Shown piece by piece: positions 16,613-26,586 of a stretch of 64,000 nucleotides of DNA. Source of the stretch: Hathewaya massiliensis. Lineage in GTDB: Bacteria; Bacillota; Clostridia; Clostridiales; Clostridiaceae. The stretch lies in NCBI RefSeq assembly GCF_902143515.1, contig NZ_CABFVD010000002.1, positions 1-64,000 on the forward strand, in the 5' to 3' direction. The notes under the pieces were generated by a model. The model did not search any database, had not been told where the DNA came from, and was given only the letters and a program-made list of their open reading frames with translations. Positions within the stretch are counted from its first letter, which is position 1. The number at the start of each line of letters is the position of its first letter. Position numbers and translations under genes: made by a program.

Positions 16613-17812
16613 TTATAGAGATTCTCTATAAATATTGCTAACTAATTCTTCGGTGGCCTTAGCAGGAGAACAGCTTAATAATAAATCTAAGCTTGGTGTA
16701 TTAAATGCAAGATGAGTTAATTCATCTATTTGTTCTTCTTTAAAGCCTTCAGTGGTTAAGGTTTCATTAACTCCGATTTCTTTAAGCCATGCTCTTAAAC
16801 CGTCACAAGCAGTTTGAGCTTCTGATTTATCACCAGTTAACTTTGGAACTATTGGAGCTAATACTTCAGCTAAAACTTCAGGTTTAACTTCATAAGTGTA
16901 TTTAACTACAGCAGGAACTAACATTGCAAGACCTAAGCCATGAGCTAAATCAGGTTTTACAGCACTTAATGGATGCTCAAGAGCATGAGTTAAGTGTAGT
17001 AATCCATTATCAAAGGCAATACCTGCAATTAAGGATGCGTATGTTAAATAATATCTTGCTTCTAAGTTTGATCCATCTTCTAAAGCTATTGGTAGGTATT
17101 TTGCTACTAATCTTACGGTTTCTTTTGCAAGTAATATAGAATATGGGCTTGCAACTGTAGTTGTACATGCTTCTATTACGTGATTAATAGCATCAACTGA
17201 GGTAAATATAGTTTGATTTCTTGGTAATCCTATCATTAATTGTGGATCATCGATTGAATATAATGGATAGGATAAATCATAAGCTATACATGGTTTATAC
17301 TTTTTCTCAAGAACACTTACTACAGCAAATCTGTCAGCTTCTGTTCCTGTTCCATGTGTTGAGTTAATAGCAATCACAGGGATAGCTTCCTCAGGAGTAA
17401 ATTTATATTCATACAAGTCTGAACAAGTGTTTTCAGGATATTTAATCATTATAGCCACACTTTTAGCAGCATCAATAACACTTCCACCACCAATTGCTAT
17501 AACAGCTTCTGCTTTAATTTCTAAAGCCATTTTGGTAGCTTCATCTACATGCTCCGTAGTTGGATTAGCTGTTACTTTGTTATATAGAGCAAATTCCATA
17601 TTGTTATCTTTTAGAGCTTTTTCTACATGATCAAAAGCTCCTGTTCTCTTGTAGGAAGATGTTCCTGTGACAACTATGATTTTGTTTATATTTTTACCTT
17701 TTAGCTCTTTTATTATGTCGTGGATTTTTTTTATTGCCCCTACTCCTAAGTATACTGTTGATTTACATCTTATTTCAGAAATTTGATCAATAGGCATAGT
17801 CTTTTCCCACAT
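16613..17812 (-). CDS. Iron-containing alcohol dehydrogenase
   Basis: A 399-residue group III alcohol dehydrogenase that interconverts alcohols and aldehydes with NAD(P)H. The nucleotide-binding motif GGGSVIDAAK lies near residue 107, and the metal-binding region includes DAINHVIEAC near 205 and the His-rich HLTHALEHPLS near 267. The ATG follows GGAGGG by 6 bases. A near-perfect Rex operator lies 36 bases upstream of the start codon, so expression should rise when NADH is high. It is monocistronic with a terminator downstream. The substrate may be butanol or another medium-chain alcohol; sequence alone does not decide. Confidence 0.92.
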   Translation of the reverse strand: MWEKTMPIDQISEIRCKSTVYLGVGAIKKIHDIIKELKGKNINKIIVVTGTSSYKRTGAFDHVEKALKDNNMEFALYNKVTANPTTEHVDEATKMALEIKAEAVIAIGGGSVIDAAKSVAIMIKYPENTCSDLYEYKFTPEEAIPVIAINSTHGTGTEADRFAVVSVLEKKYKPCIAYDLSYPLYSIDDPQLMIGLPRNQTIFTSVDAINHVIEACTTTVASPYSILLAKETVRLVAKYLPIALEDGSNLEARYYLTYASLIAGIAFDNGLLHLTHALEHPLSAVKPDLAHGLGLAMLVPAVVKYTYEVKPEVLAEVLAPIVPKLTGDKSEAQTACDGLRAWLKEIGVNETLTTEGFKEEQIDELTHLAFNTPSLDLLLSCSPAKATEELVSNIYRESL

Positions 17813-17847
17813 AATATTCCCTCCATAGCTATAAATTTAACTTTTAT

Positions 17848-17865
17848 TTGTTAATAGTTTAACAC
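17848..17865 (-). promoter_or_regulatory. Rex operator of the iron alcohol dehydrogenase
   Basis: TTGTTAATAGTTTAACAC matches the Rex consensus TTGTTAAnnnnTTAACAA in all but the last base. It sits 36 bases before the start codon of the gene at 16613-17812, where a repressor would block transcription. Confidence 0.8.
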
Positions 17866-18069
17866 TAATTTTTTTAAAGTTCAATATACATAATGATAAT
17901 TTTAAAGATTTAAAGAATTCTCATAATAATAAGAGAAAAAGCTTAACAATTACCCATATTTACAGTTTTTCTTTGTTTAAAGACAAATTTAACATATATG
18001 GGCTGAATTTGTGAAAGAAGAAAGTGTTCAAGTGAATGAACATAGGACAAAGGGGGCTTATAATACAGT

Positions 18070-18729
18070 CTAAAATAAGTCAGATTTTTTAGGAGTTATA
18101 TGTAGATTAAGTCTTTTGCAATATATTTTAATAGTATCTACAAACCAATTACTAGCACGGGGGTCTATAAAAATATCCTCTATGAAATCAAATGTATCTA
18201 CCTTTACTAAGAGTGTTGAGTCATGCTTTTTACAATTATTATCTATACAAGTTTCTGTGTTTAAGGTTATAAGCCTAACTTCTTTTTCATGTTCAAAGGC
18301 TTTTCTTTTTAAAAGTCCATGGTAAAAAATTCTATCTATTCCTTCCATGGAGTTTGATTTACTTAGGGCTAAATCTAAGTCTTCGTAGTACATAACGGGG
18401 GAAAGTTTTCCTAGTTTTATTCCTTGTAGATTATAGAATTTTTCTACAGAGCTCTGTATTAGTATGCCTTCTTTATCCTTAGCATATATTTTCCAAAGCG
18501 CATCGGATATACCCTGAAGACTCCAACATTGGCCGTAGTACATATCTTTAAATTCTTCAGGCATTTTATTTTTTGCAGGGAGTTCCCAAAGGTCATCCCA
18601 AGAATTTAAGTTTGTAAGGTACATGCTGTGGGTTTCCATAAGCTCAAGAAAACAACTAAGTTTTATATATCTATATAGCTTCGTTTTAGAATTTAAACTT
18701 TTATCTATAATTAACTTTGTATTTTTCAT
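18070..18729 (-). CDS. DUF2971-family protein
   Basis: A 219-residue soluble protein. The opening YRYIKLSCFLELMETHSMYL, the NLNSWDDLWE stretch, CWSLQGISDALWKIYAKDKEG and the later FEHEKEVRLI are the pattern of DUF2971, a family of unknown biochemical function often found singly in bacterial genomes and near defence genes. No membrane segment or signal is visible. The neighbours are metabolic dehydrogenases and give no clue. No clear terminator follows; 17866-18069 is AT-rich and gene-free. Confidence 0.75.
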   Translation of the reverse strand: MKNTKLIIDKSLNSKTKLYRYIKLSCFLELMETHSMYLTNLNSWDDLWELPAKNKMPEEFKDMYYGQCWSLQGISDALWKIYAKDKEGILIQSSVEKFYNLQGIKLGKLSPVMYYEDLDLALSKSNSMEGIDRIFYHGLLKRKAFEHEKEVRLITLNTETCIDNNCKKHDSTLLVKVDTFDFIEDIFIDPRASNWFVDTIKIYCKRLNLHITPKKSDLF

Positions 18730-19260
18730 AATTTATAGTTGGTGAGAAAATTTTTATGAGTGTTAAACCTCACCTTAGATTCCTTTCTTAATATTTACTT
18801 ATAACTTTAAAAATGCGCTATATATAAGTGGATTATGTTTAATTTCCTTTGTTAGTAGGTACATTATAACTTTCATTTCTAATATATCTAGGTTTTTAAA
18901 AGTGAGGGTAAATAGTGGTGGTGTTTTTTATTTTTCAATTTTCTTTTAGGAATTCCTTAGTTATTTTTGACTTAAAAGTGGGGTTTTATACTTTCATAGG
19001 ATTAAATTAATTATTTTTATATATGATTTAAAAAGTTATATTTTAAGAAGTAATGGGAAAGTTATATATAAATAATATTTTAAATAGTATAAAGAAGCTT
19101 AGAGATTTAGAAGTATTTTTGTAAGATTAAAATGAAAAACAAAAGTATATATGAATTTAATAAGATTTTATAAAAGTAAAATAAAAAAACGTTAAAAATG
19201 ATAAAAAAATAACAAATATATGGAATATTATTTTAAAAGGTGTTAAAATAAAAAAAAATA
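18730..19260. other. Long gene-free region upstream of adhE
   Basis: About 530 bases, extremely AT-rich, with no open frame that has a ribosome binding site. It carries the divergent promoters of the DUF2971 gene and adhE, but no single promoter stands out. The length is typical for a strongly regulated fermentative gene. Confidence 0.6.
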
Positions 19261-19278
19261 TAGTTAAAAAATTAACAA
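19261..19278 (+). promoter_or_regulatory. Rex operator of adhE
   Basis: TAGTTAAAAAATTAACAA fits the Rex consensus TTGTTAAnnnnTTAACAA at 16 of 18 positions. It lies 19 bases before the adhE start codon, overlapping the leader just ahead of the ribosome binding site. Rex control of adhE is well established in clostridia. Confidence 0.75.
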
Positions 19279-19297
19279 ACAGTGAAAGGGGATTAAT

Positions 19298-21856
19298 ATG
19301 GCTTCAGTTAAAGAAAATATCGATAGTTTAGTAGAAAAGGCTAGGGTTGCATACAAGGAGTTTTTAAATTTAAATAGTGATCAAGTAGATGAAATTGTTA
19401 AAAAAATGACAATAGCTGCCCTAGGTGAACATAGAAAACTAGCTAAAATGGCTGTTGAAGAGACAGGTATGGGTGTTTATGAGGATAAAATAACTAAAAA
19501 TATATTTGCTTCAGAATATGTATACCATAGTATTAAGAAATTAAAAACCGTTGGTGTAATTGGAGAAAATGAAGAGGAAAATTATATGGAAGTTGCAGAA
19601 CCGGTAGGAGTTATAGCTGGGGTTACTCCAACTACAAATCCAACTTCTACAACTATATTTAAATCTTTAATTTCTATGAAGACAAGAAATCCTATAATTT
19701 TTAGCTTTCATCCAAGAGCACAAAAATGTAGCGTGGAAGCAGCTAGAATAATTAGAGATGCTGCTATTAAAGCAGGAGCACCAGAAAATTGTATTCAATG
19801 GATTGAGGAACCTTCAGTGGAAGCTTCTAAAGAGCTTATGTTTCACCCAGGTGTTGATATGATTCTTGCAACTGGTGGACCTGGCATGGTAAAAAGTGCT
19901 TATTCCACAGGAAAACCTGCCTTAGGTGTTGGTGCAGGAAATGTACCTTGTTATATAGAAAAGTCTGCAGATTTAAAAAGGGCTGTAAATGACTTAATTA
20001 TGAGTAAGACTTTTGACAATGGCACAATTTGTGCATCAGAGCAGGGTGTTATTTTAGATAGAGAAATTGCTGATGAAGCTATAAAGCTTTTACAAGAAAA
20101 TGGATGCTATTTATTAAATGAAGAAGAGATTAAAAAGGTTGAATCCTTTGCTATAGATAAAGAAAGATGTGCTATGAGTCCAGATATAGTAGGGCAAAGT
20201 GCGGTTAAAATAGCTGAAATGGTGGGCATAGAAGTTCCTAAGGAGACTAAGATTTTAGTTGCTCATATAAATGGAGTTGGAACTGAATATCCTCTATCAA
20301 GGGAAAAACTTAGTCCGATTTTAGCCTTATATATAGGAGAGAGTACAGATGAGAGCATAAAAATTTGTGAAGATATGATCGAATTTGGAGGTCTTGGACA
20401 CTCAGCTGTAATTCATTCAAAGGATTCAAAGGTTATAGAAGAATTTTCAATGAAAGTAAAGGTAGGTAGAATAATTGTTAATTCACCATCTTCACAAGGG
20501 GCTATTGGAGATGTTTACAATACTAACATGCCTTCATTAACCTTAGGCTGTGGAACTATGGGTAAAAATTCTACAACTCAAAATGTAAGTGCTTTAAATC
20601 TTATAAATGTTAAGAAAGTAGTAAAGAGGAGAGTTAACATGCAATGGTTTAGAATACCTGAGAGGATTTATTTTGAAGCTGGTTCACTTCAATATTTAGA
20701 AAAGCTAGGAGCTAAAAAGGCATTTATAGTTACAGATAGAGCTATGGATAAGTTAGGATATGTAAGTAAAGTTCTATACCATTTGCAAAAGGTAAATGTT
20801 AAGGTAAACATATTTATGGATGTAGAACCAGACCCATCACTAGACACAGTAATGAAAGGTGCAGAGCAAATTAGAGATTTTGAGCCTGATGTAATCATAG
20901 CCTTAGGTGGAGGATCTGCTATGGATGCTGCTAAGGGAATGTGGTTATTCTATGAAAATCCAGAGGTAGACTTTGATGGATTAAAGTTAAGATTTATGGA
21001 TATTAGGAAAAGAGCATTTAAGTATCCAAAGCTAGGTAAAAAGGCGAGAATGGTTGCAATTCCTACAACTTCAGGTACAGGTTCAGAAGTTACAGCTTTT
21101 GCAGTTATAACAGATAAGAAAAATAATATAAAATATCCACTTGCAGATTATGAATTGACACCAGATGTTGCAATTATAGATCCAGAGCTTGTAATGACAG
21201 TGCCAAAGGCAATTACGGCAGATACTGGTCTTGATGTTTTGACCCATGCTATAGAAGCTTATGTTTCAGTTATGGCATCAGATTATACAGATGCTATAGC
21301 CCTTGGAGCTATTGAAATGGTGTTTAAATATCTTCCAAGAGCATATAAAGATGGCTCAGATAGAGAGGCTAGAGAAAAAATGCATAATGCATCTTGTATG
21401 GCTGGTATGGCATTTACCAATGCATTTTTAGGTGTGAATCATAGTATAGCACACAAATTAGGATCAGCTTTCCACATACCTCATGGAAGAGCAAATGCAA
21501 TTTTACTTCCACATGTAATAGAATACAATGGGGTTAAAAATCCAAGTAAGTTTACAATATTCCCTAAGTATGAGCATTATATAGCACCAGAAAAATATCA
21601 AAAAATAGCAAAATACTTAGGACTTTCAGCTTCAACACCAGAAGAAGGGGTAAAAAGTTTAGTAGAGGCTGTTAAAAACTTAATGGCAGAATTAGATATG
21701 CCAAAGAGTTTATCAGAATGTGGAATATCAAAAGAGCAATTTGAATCTATGATAGATATAGTAGCAGATGAAGCTTTTGAAGATCAATGCACTACAGCAA
21801 ACCCAAGACAGCCAATGGTTGAAGAGATAAAGGATATATTGAGAAAAATATATTAG
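19298..21856 (+). CDS. adhE: Bifunctional acetaldehyde-CoA/alcohol dehydrogenase AdhE
   Basis: An 852-residue fusion that reduces acyl-CoA (acetyl- or butyryl-CoA) to aldehyde and then to alcohol with NADH. The N-terminal aldehyde dehydrogenase domain (1-440) carries the catalytic Cys245 in DNGTICASEQ. The C-terminal iron alcohol dehydrogenase domain (about 450-852) starts after MQWFRIPERIYFE and contains GGGSAMDAAK and the metal-binding DTGLDVLTHAIEAYVS and HSIAHKLGSAFHIPHG stretches. The length is normal for the family. AGTGAAAGGGG precedes the ATG. A Rex operator lies directly upstream. The enzyme re-oxidises NADH at the end of fermentation. Confidence 0.97.
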   Translation: MASVKENIDSLVEKARVAYKEFLNLNSDQVDEIVKKMTIAALGEHRKLAKMAVEETGMGVYEDKITKNIFASEYVYHSIKKLKTVGVIGENEEENYMEVAEPVGVIAGVTPTTNPTSTTIFKSLISMKTRNPIIFSFHPRAQKCSVEAARIIRDAAIKAGAPENCIQWIEEPSVEASKELMFHPGVDMILATGGPGMVKSAYSTGKPALGVGAGNVPCYIEKSADLKRAVNDLIMSKTFDNGTICASEQGVILDREIADEAIKLLQENGCYLLNEEEIKKVESFAIDKERCAMSPDIVGQSAVKIAEMVGIEVPKETKILVAHINGVGTEYPLSREKLSPILALYIGESTDESIKICEDMIEFGGLGHSAVIHSKDSKVIEEFSMKVKVGRIIVNSPSSQGAIGDVYNTNMPSLTLGCGTMGKNSTTQNVSALNLINVKKVVKRRVNMQWFRIPERIYFEAGSLQYLEKLGAKKAFIVTDRAMDKLGYVSKVLYHLQKVNVKVNIFMDVEPDPSLDTVMKGAEQIRDFEPDVIIALGGGSAMDAAKGMWLFYENPEVDFDGLKLRFMDIRKRAFKYPKLGKKARMVAIPTTSGTGSEVTAFAVITDKKNNIKYPLADYELTPDVAIIDPELVMTVPKAITADTGLDVLTHAIEAYVSVMASDYTDAIALGAIEMVFKYLPRAYKDGSDREAREKMHNASCMAGMAFTNAFLGVNHSIAHKLGSAFHIPHGRANAILLPHVIEYNGVKNPSKFTIFPKYEHYIAPEKYQKIAKYLGLSASTPEEGVKSLVEAVKNLMAELDMPKSLSECGISKEQFESMIDIVADEAFEDQCTTANPRQPMVEEIKDILRKIY

Positions 21857-21936
21857 TAAGATATATTAGTATAACGCTAGTAAGGATAATCATAAATAAT
21901 ACTAATATATAAAATAAGTTAAATAGTGTTAATAAG

Positions 21937-21993
21937 TATAGATACTATTAATAAACATATACACTGTTAATAGATATAGATACTATTAATAAA
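21937..21993 (+). repeat. 19-base perfect direct repeat downstream of adhE
   Basis: TATAGATACTATTAATAAA occurs at 21937-21955 and again at 21975-21993. Weaker versions (ACACTGTTAATA, GCACTATTAGTAA) lie around them between 21920 and 22030. It probably arose by slippage; no function is seen. Confidence 0.7.
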
Positions 21994-22043
21994 GATAGAC
22001 CTTCTTAATAAAATAAGCACTATTAGTAAAAGTAATTAATAAT

Positions 22044-22081
22044 AAAAATAACCATTCTATTAATTTAGGTGGTTATTTTTA
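22044..22081 (+). terminator. Terminator of adhE
   Basis: AAAAATAACCA / TGGTTATTTTT form an 11-base perfect stem with a 15-base loop and a T-run in the 3' arm. Confidence 0.82.
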
Positions 22082-22226
22082 AATTGTACGGATTAGTTAC
22101 CAAAATGTTAAGAAAAATTTAATGTAATCCTCAAATTTTTGTGGTTTAATAGATAATAGGGCAATTATATAGTTTTTAAGGAATAATATTATAAGAAATT
22201 AGTGAGAATATAATTGGGGTGATTTA

Positions 22227-23111
22227 ATGAAAAAGGTTATTTTTACTATATGTTTAATTTACAGCATATCATTTTTAGGATGTAGCGTCCCCAAAAATGA
22301 TAAGGCAAAAGTAGAAGAGAGTAAAATTCAAAATTCAAAGGGGAAAGAAGAGATTACAAATCTTAAATCTTCTTTAAAAACAGAAAACATTAAGGAGATT
22401 TCCATAGCTAAAATGCCTTCGCCTCCAAAGGAGAAAATCATAGATAAGAAGGAAGACATAGAAAAGATACTGAAGTTTTTAGATTCTATAAAGGTAGAAG
22501 AAAAAATCGAAGGGACATTTAAGGGATGGTCATATACCATAAATATAAACAGTAAAGAAAAATACAACATAAGCTTTTTAGGGGATAAAATAGGCTATAA
22601 AAATCAGTTTTATAAAATAGATAAAAAAAACATAGAAGAATTGGATAAACTATATGAAGAACTTAAATACATAGAGACAGATTTAAGCAAAAATAGTTCT
22701 TCTCAAAAAGGAAGTTATCTAGGAGAAAAGGACAATATTAATGTAGATTTAAGTAATTTTACTCTTAATAAAGGGGACGATAATTATTGCACTGTAACTT
22801 TAATAAACTCTCCTTTAGATAAAGATAATCTAAAGGTTAGCTTTAAAAAACTACAAGGTGTTTATACCATGGGAGTTTTTCAGCTTAATAAGGGGGAAAA
22901 ATTATACTTAGATTATAAGGGTAAAATGGAACAAGGTAAGCTTAATATGGTTATTCAAGATGATAGTTATAATATTTTAAAGATAGTAGAAGTAAATAAG
23001 GAAGAACTTATTGAAGTAGAAGGCAATAAGGATGGTAAATACATAATTAGATTAGTTGGAGACATGGCTAGTAATGGAGAAATAAGTTTAAAGGTAAAAC
23101 CTACAGTATAA
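22227..23111 (+). CDS. Hypothetical lipoprotein
   Basis: A 294-residue secreted lipoprotein. The N-terminal signal ends in the lipobox FLGC, with Cys19 as the lipid attachment site. After a Lys/Glu/Ser-rich linker, residues about 70-150 form a small module (KEDIEKILKFLDSIKV ... WSYTININ) similar in layout to DUF5301-type domains, and residues 170-294 a second beta-rich domain. No enzymatic motif is seen. The ATG follows TTGGGGTGATTTA. It probably works outside the membrane in ligand binding or envelope maintenance; the function is unknown. Confidence 0.75.
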   Translation: MKKVIFTICLIYSISFLGCSVPKNDKAKVEESKIQNSKGKEEITNLKSSLKTENIKEISIAKMPSPPKEKIIDKKEDIEKILKFLDSIKVEEKIEGTFKGWSYTININSKEKYNISFLGDKIGYKNQFYKIDKKNIEELDKLYEELKYIETDLSKNSSSQKGSYLGEKDNINVDLSNFTLNKGDDNYCTVTLINSPLDKDNLKVSFKKLQGVYTMGVFQLNKGEKLYLDYKGKMEQGKLNMVIQDDSYNILKIVEVNKEELIEVEGNKDGKYIIRLVGDMASNGEISLKVKPTV

Positions 23112-23238
23112 TGATATGCGCAAAAATTCATGCAGGTCAGTATATAAGGTTGAATAGTTTGTATAGTATGAATCTCAGTAACATGTGACTTTTAGAAATA
23201 CTTAGTTCTAACATAAGAAATCCTTAGGAGGAAGGAAC

Positions 23239-24291
23239 TTGGATAAATTAACTATAGATGAAAGAATGAAAAAACTAATTAAAGGAGAAAAAATAGATAG
23301 GGTTCCTGTTATACCTCATATGGAGGCTTATGCAGCGCAACTTTTAAATATGACTTCCAAAGAGTATTATCTAAATCCTGAAAAGGCCTTTTATGCTCAA
23401 ATGTGGGCAAGGGATTTACATCAACATGATGGAGGAGTTGGATATGGATTTCCAGAATCTTATGTATGGGAATTTGGTGGGGAAATGGAACTACTAGAAA
23501 AGCCAAAACTAGCTTTTCCAAGGGTAATTAAAAGACCTGTAAATTCTATAGAAGATATTAAAAAAATAAAAATGCCAGACTTAGATAATGCACCAATATC
23601 TTCAAGGGTAATGAGATTTAATAAACTAAGTTATGAACATGGTATGGGAGTTGCAATTAGTGCTGGTTCTCCTATGAACATAGTTTATGCTTTAGCTGGC
23701 GACTTAATATTTAGATGGTTTATAAAAGAGCCAAATGCCATTCATGAACTTTTAAGGATTTCCACAGACTATATAATAGCTACAGGAGAAAGATATATAG
23801 AGGAATTTGGAGCTGAAAACATAGGAGCAGGAATATCTTGTCCTATGGAGTGTCATGCACTTATGTCACCTAAAAACTTTGAAAAGTTTAGTCTTCCTTA
23901 TATAAAGGAAATATATAAAAAATATAAAGACTTAGGCATTAGAATAGGTTCCCTTCACTTGTGCGGAGACCATACTAAAAATTTAAAATACTGGAAAGAA
24001 GAAATTCCAATGGAGAAGAGAACCCTAGTAACCACAGGATACGAAATGGATCTTCAATATCTTGGAGATTATTTAGGAGAAGAGCATATAATTGGAGGAA
24101 ATTTAAGAAATACAATTTTGCAAAAAGGAACCCCAGAAGAAGTCTATGAAGAGGGAAGAATAATCCTAGAAAAAATGAAGTATAGAAAAGGTGGATTTGT
24201 GTTAACACCAGATTGTACCCTAGCATCAGAAACACCACCAATAAACCTTCATGCTATGATAAAAAGTGCTAGAGATTTTGGGGCTTATTAG
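23239..24291 (+). CDS. Uroporphyrinogen decarboxylase-family protein (MtaA/CmuA-like)
   Basis: A 350-residue TIM-barrel protein of the UroD/MtaA family. It has the zinc-ligand pattern of methylcobalamin:coenzyme methyltransferases, HxC (His240, Cys242 in LHLCGDH) and Cys326 in TPDCTLA, which true heme-pathway decarboxylases lack. A methyl-transfer role with a corrinoid protein is therefore more likely than heme synthesis. No corrinoid protein or activating gene lies next to it. The start is TTG at 23239 behind AGGAGGAAGG. It stands alone between the lipoprotein and the agr locus, and a terminator follows. Confidence 0.85.
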   Translation: MDKLTIDERMKKLIKGEKIDRVPVIPHMEAYAAQLLNMTSKEYYLNPEKAFYAQMWARDLHQHDGGVGYGFPESYVWEFGGEMELLEKPKLAFPRVIKRPVNSIEDIKKIKMPDLDNAPISSRVMRFNKLSYEHGMGVAISAGSPMNIVYALAGDLIFRWFIKEPNAIHELLRISTDYIIATGERYIEEFGAENIGAGISCPMECHALMSPKNFEKFSLPYIKEIYKKYKDLGIRIGSLHLCGDHTKNLKYWKEEIPMEKRTLVTTGYEMDLQYLGDYLGEEHIIGGNLRNTILQKGTPEEVYEEGRIILEKMKYRKGGFVLTPDCTLASETPPINLHAMIKSARDFGAY

Positions 24292-24329
24292 GAACTTAAC
24301 TGTATAAAATTTAATAATTTTCTATAAAT

Positions 24330-24379
24330 AAAACATCTATTACACAGAGTTAACTATATAATAGATGTTTTAATTATAT
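24330..24379 (+). terminator. Terminator after the UroD-family gene
   Basis: AAAACATCTATTA / TAATAGATGTTTT form a perfect 13-base stem around a 16-base loop, followed by TAATTATATTTTT. Confidence 0.85.
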
Positions 24380-24483
24380 TTTTATTATATTTTACTTATA
24401 TAATTTCCTTATGTATAATTAATAGATAAAGGGGCAACGAATTTTTTAGATGGGAAGCTTTAGTATTAAGGGGGACGAGTTTA

Positions 24484-25224
24484 ATGAAAAATATTCTTAT
24501 AGTAGAGGATGAGAGACTTCAAAGAAAAAACCTAAGAAATATACTTATAGAAGCTTACGGAGATTTAAATATATATGAAGCAGAAGATAAAAAGGGAGCT
24601 TTAGAAATTTGCAATAGAATATCCATAGACGTATTTTTTATAGATATTTCTCTAAAAAAATCCTCTGGATTAGACTTTGCATTGGAAATGAGAAAAATTC
24701 CAGGTTATGAACTTACTTGGGTAGTATTTTTAACCACTCACATAGAATACATAACACAAGCCTTTAAACAAGTTCATTGCTATGACTACATTTTAAAACC
24801 TTACGATAAACAAGAAGTTTTAGAGATGACTAGAAAGCTGATTTTTAACATACCTAGAAATAATGTTCCGTTAAAGGATAGAAAATCAATAGTTTTAGAA
24901 TTACGTACAGGAATTAATATAAAAATATATATTGATGAGATAATATTTATAGAAACAAACCTTAGAACAAGTTATATACATACAGTAAATGGGGTTTATA
25001 CAGCAAACAATCTATCCTTAAAAAGAATCCTTGAACTCACAGATAGCAACAATATAATGCAGAGTCATAAATCCTTTGCAGTAAATCTAGATTTTATACG
25101 TAAAATAGAAAGCCTTAACAGTAAATTAGGGGAAATATATTTTGAAAATTATGATAAAAAGGCGCTTTTAGGATATAAGTTTAAAAATGAAGTATTAGAA
25201 AAGTTTTCAGAAATATTTCAGTAG
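24484..25224 (+). CDS. agrA: AgrA-like LytTR response regulator
   Basis: A 246-residue regulator with a receiver domain (phospho-acceptor Asp54 in FFIDISLKK, conserved Lys in LKPYD near 104) and a C-terminal LytTR DNA-binding domain (about 140-246) containing MQSHKSFAVNLDFI. AgrA-type regulators activate quorum-sensing promoters when their AgrC partner detects the cyclic peptide. The kinase gene starts 18 bases after its stop. The order agrA-agrC is the reverse of the staphylococcal operon, and the peptide genes lie on the opposite strand just beyond agrC. Confidence 0.88.
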   Translation: MKNILIVEDERLQRKNLRNILIEAYGDLNIYEAEDKKGALEICNRISIDVFFIDISLKKSSGLDFALEMRKIPGYELTWVVFLTTHIEYITQAFKQVHCYDYILKPYDKQEVLEMTRKLIFNIPRNNVPLKDRKSIVLELRTGINIKIYIDEIIFIETNLRTSYIHTVNGVYTANNLSLKRILELTDSNNIMQSHKSFAVNLDFIRKIESLNSKLGEIYFENYDKKALLGYKFKNEVLEKFSEIFQ

Positions 25225-25242
25225 AGGATAGAGGTGAGGGGG

Positions 25243-26586
25243 ATGTTAGATTTTTTACAGCAGTTTGCAATTTTTTTTGTTGAACTTATAAGTTATATGT
25301 TTATTTGGTCAAAGTTCATTTATAAAGAGCATGATACAAGTATAGGTAAGAATTTTATTATTGTAGTAGTTGCTTCTGTATTATCATCAATTAATATGAT
25401 TTATTTTTATAATAAGTATTCAATGTTTACAAATTATATAATTATTATTTTATTAACAAAGTTTTTTTATAAAAAATCTTTAATTAAATTAATTTTAGAA
25501 TTTCTTATAGTGCTTGTTATAAGTATGTTACTTCAATTAGGGGTTGTTTTAGTGGGTAAATTTATGGGATTTAATTATTCCAGTACTTTTCAATACCATA
25601 TAACTGGTCTTACAATAGAGCTAATTTTAGTAATAATTATTTATCGTGCATTCTTTTTTACAAAAAATTTCAAGATATTTAGTTTAGATTCTAAGATAAT
25701 TTTTTATTTTTTAATAAATTTTGGATTCTATTTTATGATGTTTAGAATAATTTGGTCATATAACAAGTTTTTTATAGTAAATAATTTAATTTTAACTTTA
25801 TTTACTTTATTAGTTATTTTAACGCTAAATTTATTTTTATACGAATATATTTTTAAGATTACAGAAGAAAAAAAGGTATTAGAAGTTCAAAATAAGTACA
25901 ATCCAATACTAGGTGATATTATAGAAGAGACTAGAAGAAGACAACATGATTTTAAAAACTATTTAAACATTATAAATGGGATAGTGGAAGTTTGTGAGGA
26001 GAAAGAGTTAAAAGGAGAACTTAAGAAGTATATTAAATCTTTAGGTGTTTTAAATAAAAATATAGAGGATATAACCTATATTGATAATGTTATAATAAAA
26101 TCTTTAGTATATAGCAAATTATGTGAGGCTGAAAGAAACGATATAGGGTTTTCTTTTAATATTAGAAATGGGGTAATAGAGCAGTATTTAAATGATTATG
26201 AGATATCCGATATATTAGGTAATTTTTTAAACAATGCCTTTGAAGCCGTTCAGTATGAAGAGGATAAAAGGGTTATATTAAATATATTTTTAGAGGGTGA
26301 AGAATCTATTGTAGAAGTTAGAAATGCTGGAAAGACCATAGCACCAGAGAATATAGAAAGTATATTTAAAAAGGGTTTTTCAACTAAAGCTAATAAGGGA
26401 AGAGGATATGGCCTTTACAACATAAAAAGAATAGTAGAACAACATAATGGAAAGGTTCAACTATTCTTTGAAGATGATTATACAGTTTTTAGGATATTAT
26501 TCATCCAAAAGACATTTAGGGGGGTCAGGCTCTCCAAAAAAAACATAGCATTCGCTTGGACGAGCCAAAAGAGCAACACCCATTAA
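25243..26586 (+). CDS. agrC: AgrC-like sensor histidine kinase
   Basis: Six or so membrane segments (about 1-205) form the peptide sensor. Next comes the HPK10-type box RRRQHDFKNYLNII with His235 and a HATPase domain with NNAFEAV and GRGYGLYNI. The start is taken at ATG 25243 behind GAGGTGAGGGGG; a GTG lies 9 bases earlier. The catalytic part is complete near 26496, but no stop occurs there. The frame runs on for about 30 residues (FRGVRLSKKN...) that are simply the antisense of agrD. The protein therefore has an unusual tail dictated by the opposite gene. Confidence 0.88.
   Translation: MLDFLQQFAIFFVELISYMFIWSKFIYKEHDTSIGKNFIIVVVASVLSSINMIYFYNKYSMFTNYIIIILLTKFFYKKSLIKLILEFLIVLVISMLLQLGVVLVGKFMGFNYSSTFQYHITGLTIELILVIIIYRAFFFTKNFKIFSLDSKIIFYFLINFGFYFMMFRIIWSYNKFFIVNNLILTLFTLLVILTLNLFLYEYIFKITEEKKVLEVQNKYNPILGDIIEETRRRQHDFKNYLNIINGIVEVCEEKELKGELKKYIKSLGVLNKNIEDITYIDNVIIKSLVYSKLCEAERNDIGFSFNIRNGVIEQYLNDYEISDILGNFLNNAFEAVQYEEDKRVILNIFLEGEESIVEVRNAGKTIAPENIESIFKKGFSTKANKGRGYGLYNIKRIVEQHNGKVQLFFEDDYTVFRILFIQKTFRGVRLSKKNIAFAWTSQKSNTH

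Noticed and set aside
17870-17930. Fur box in ATAATGATAATTTT near 17890
   Set aside because: Only half of the consensus is present and the surroundings are AT-rich; a chance match is likely.
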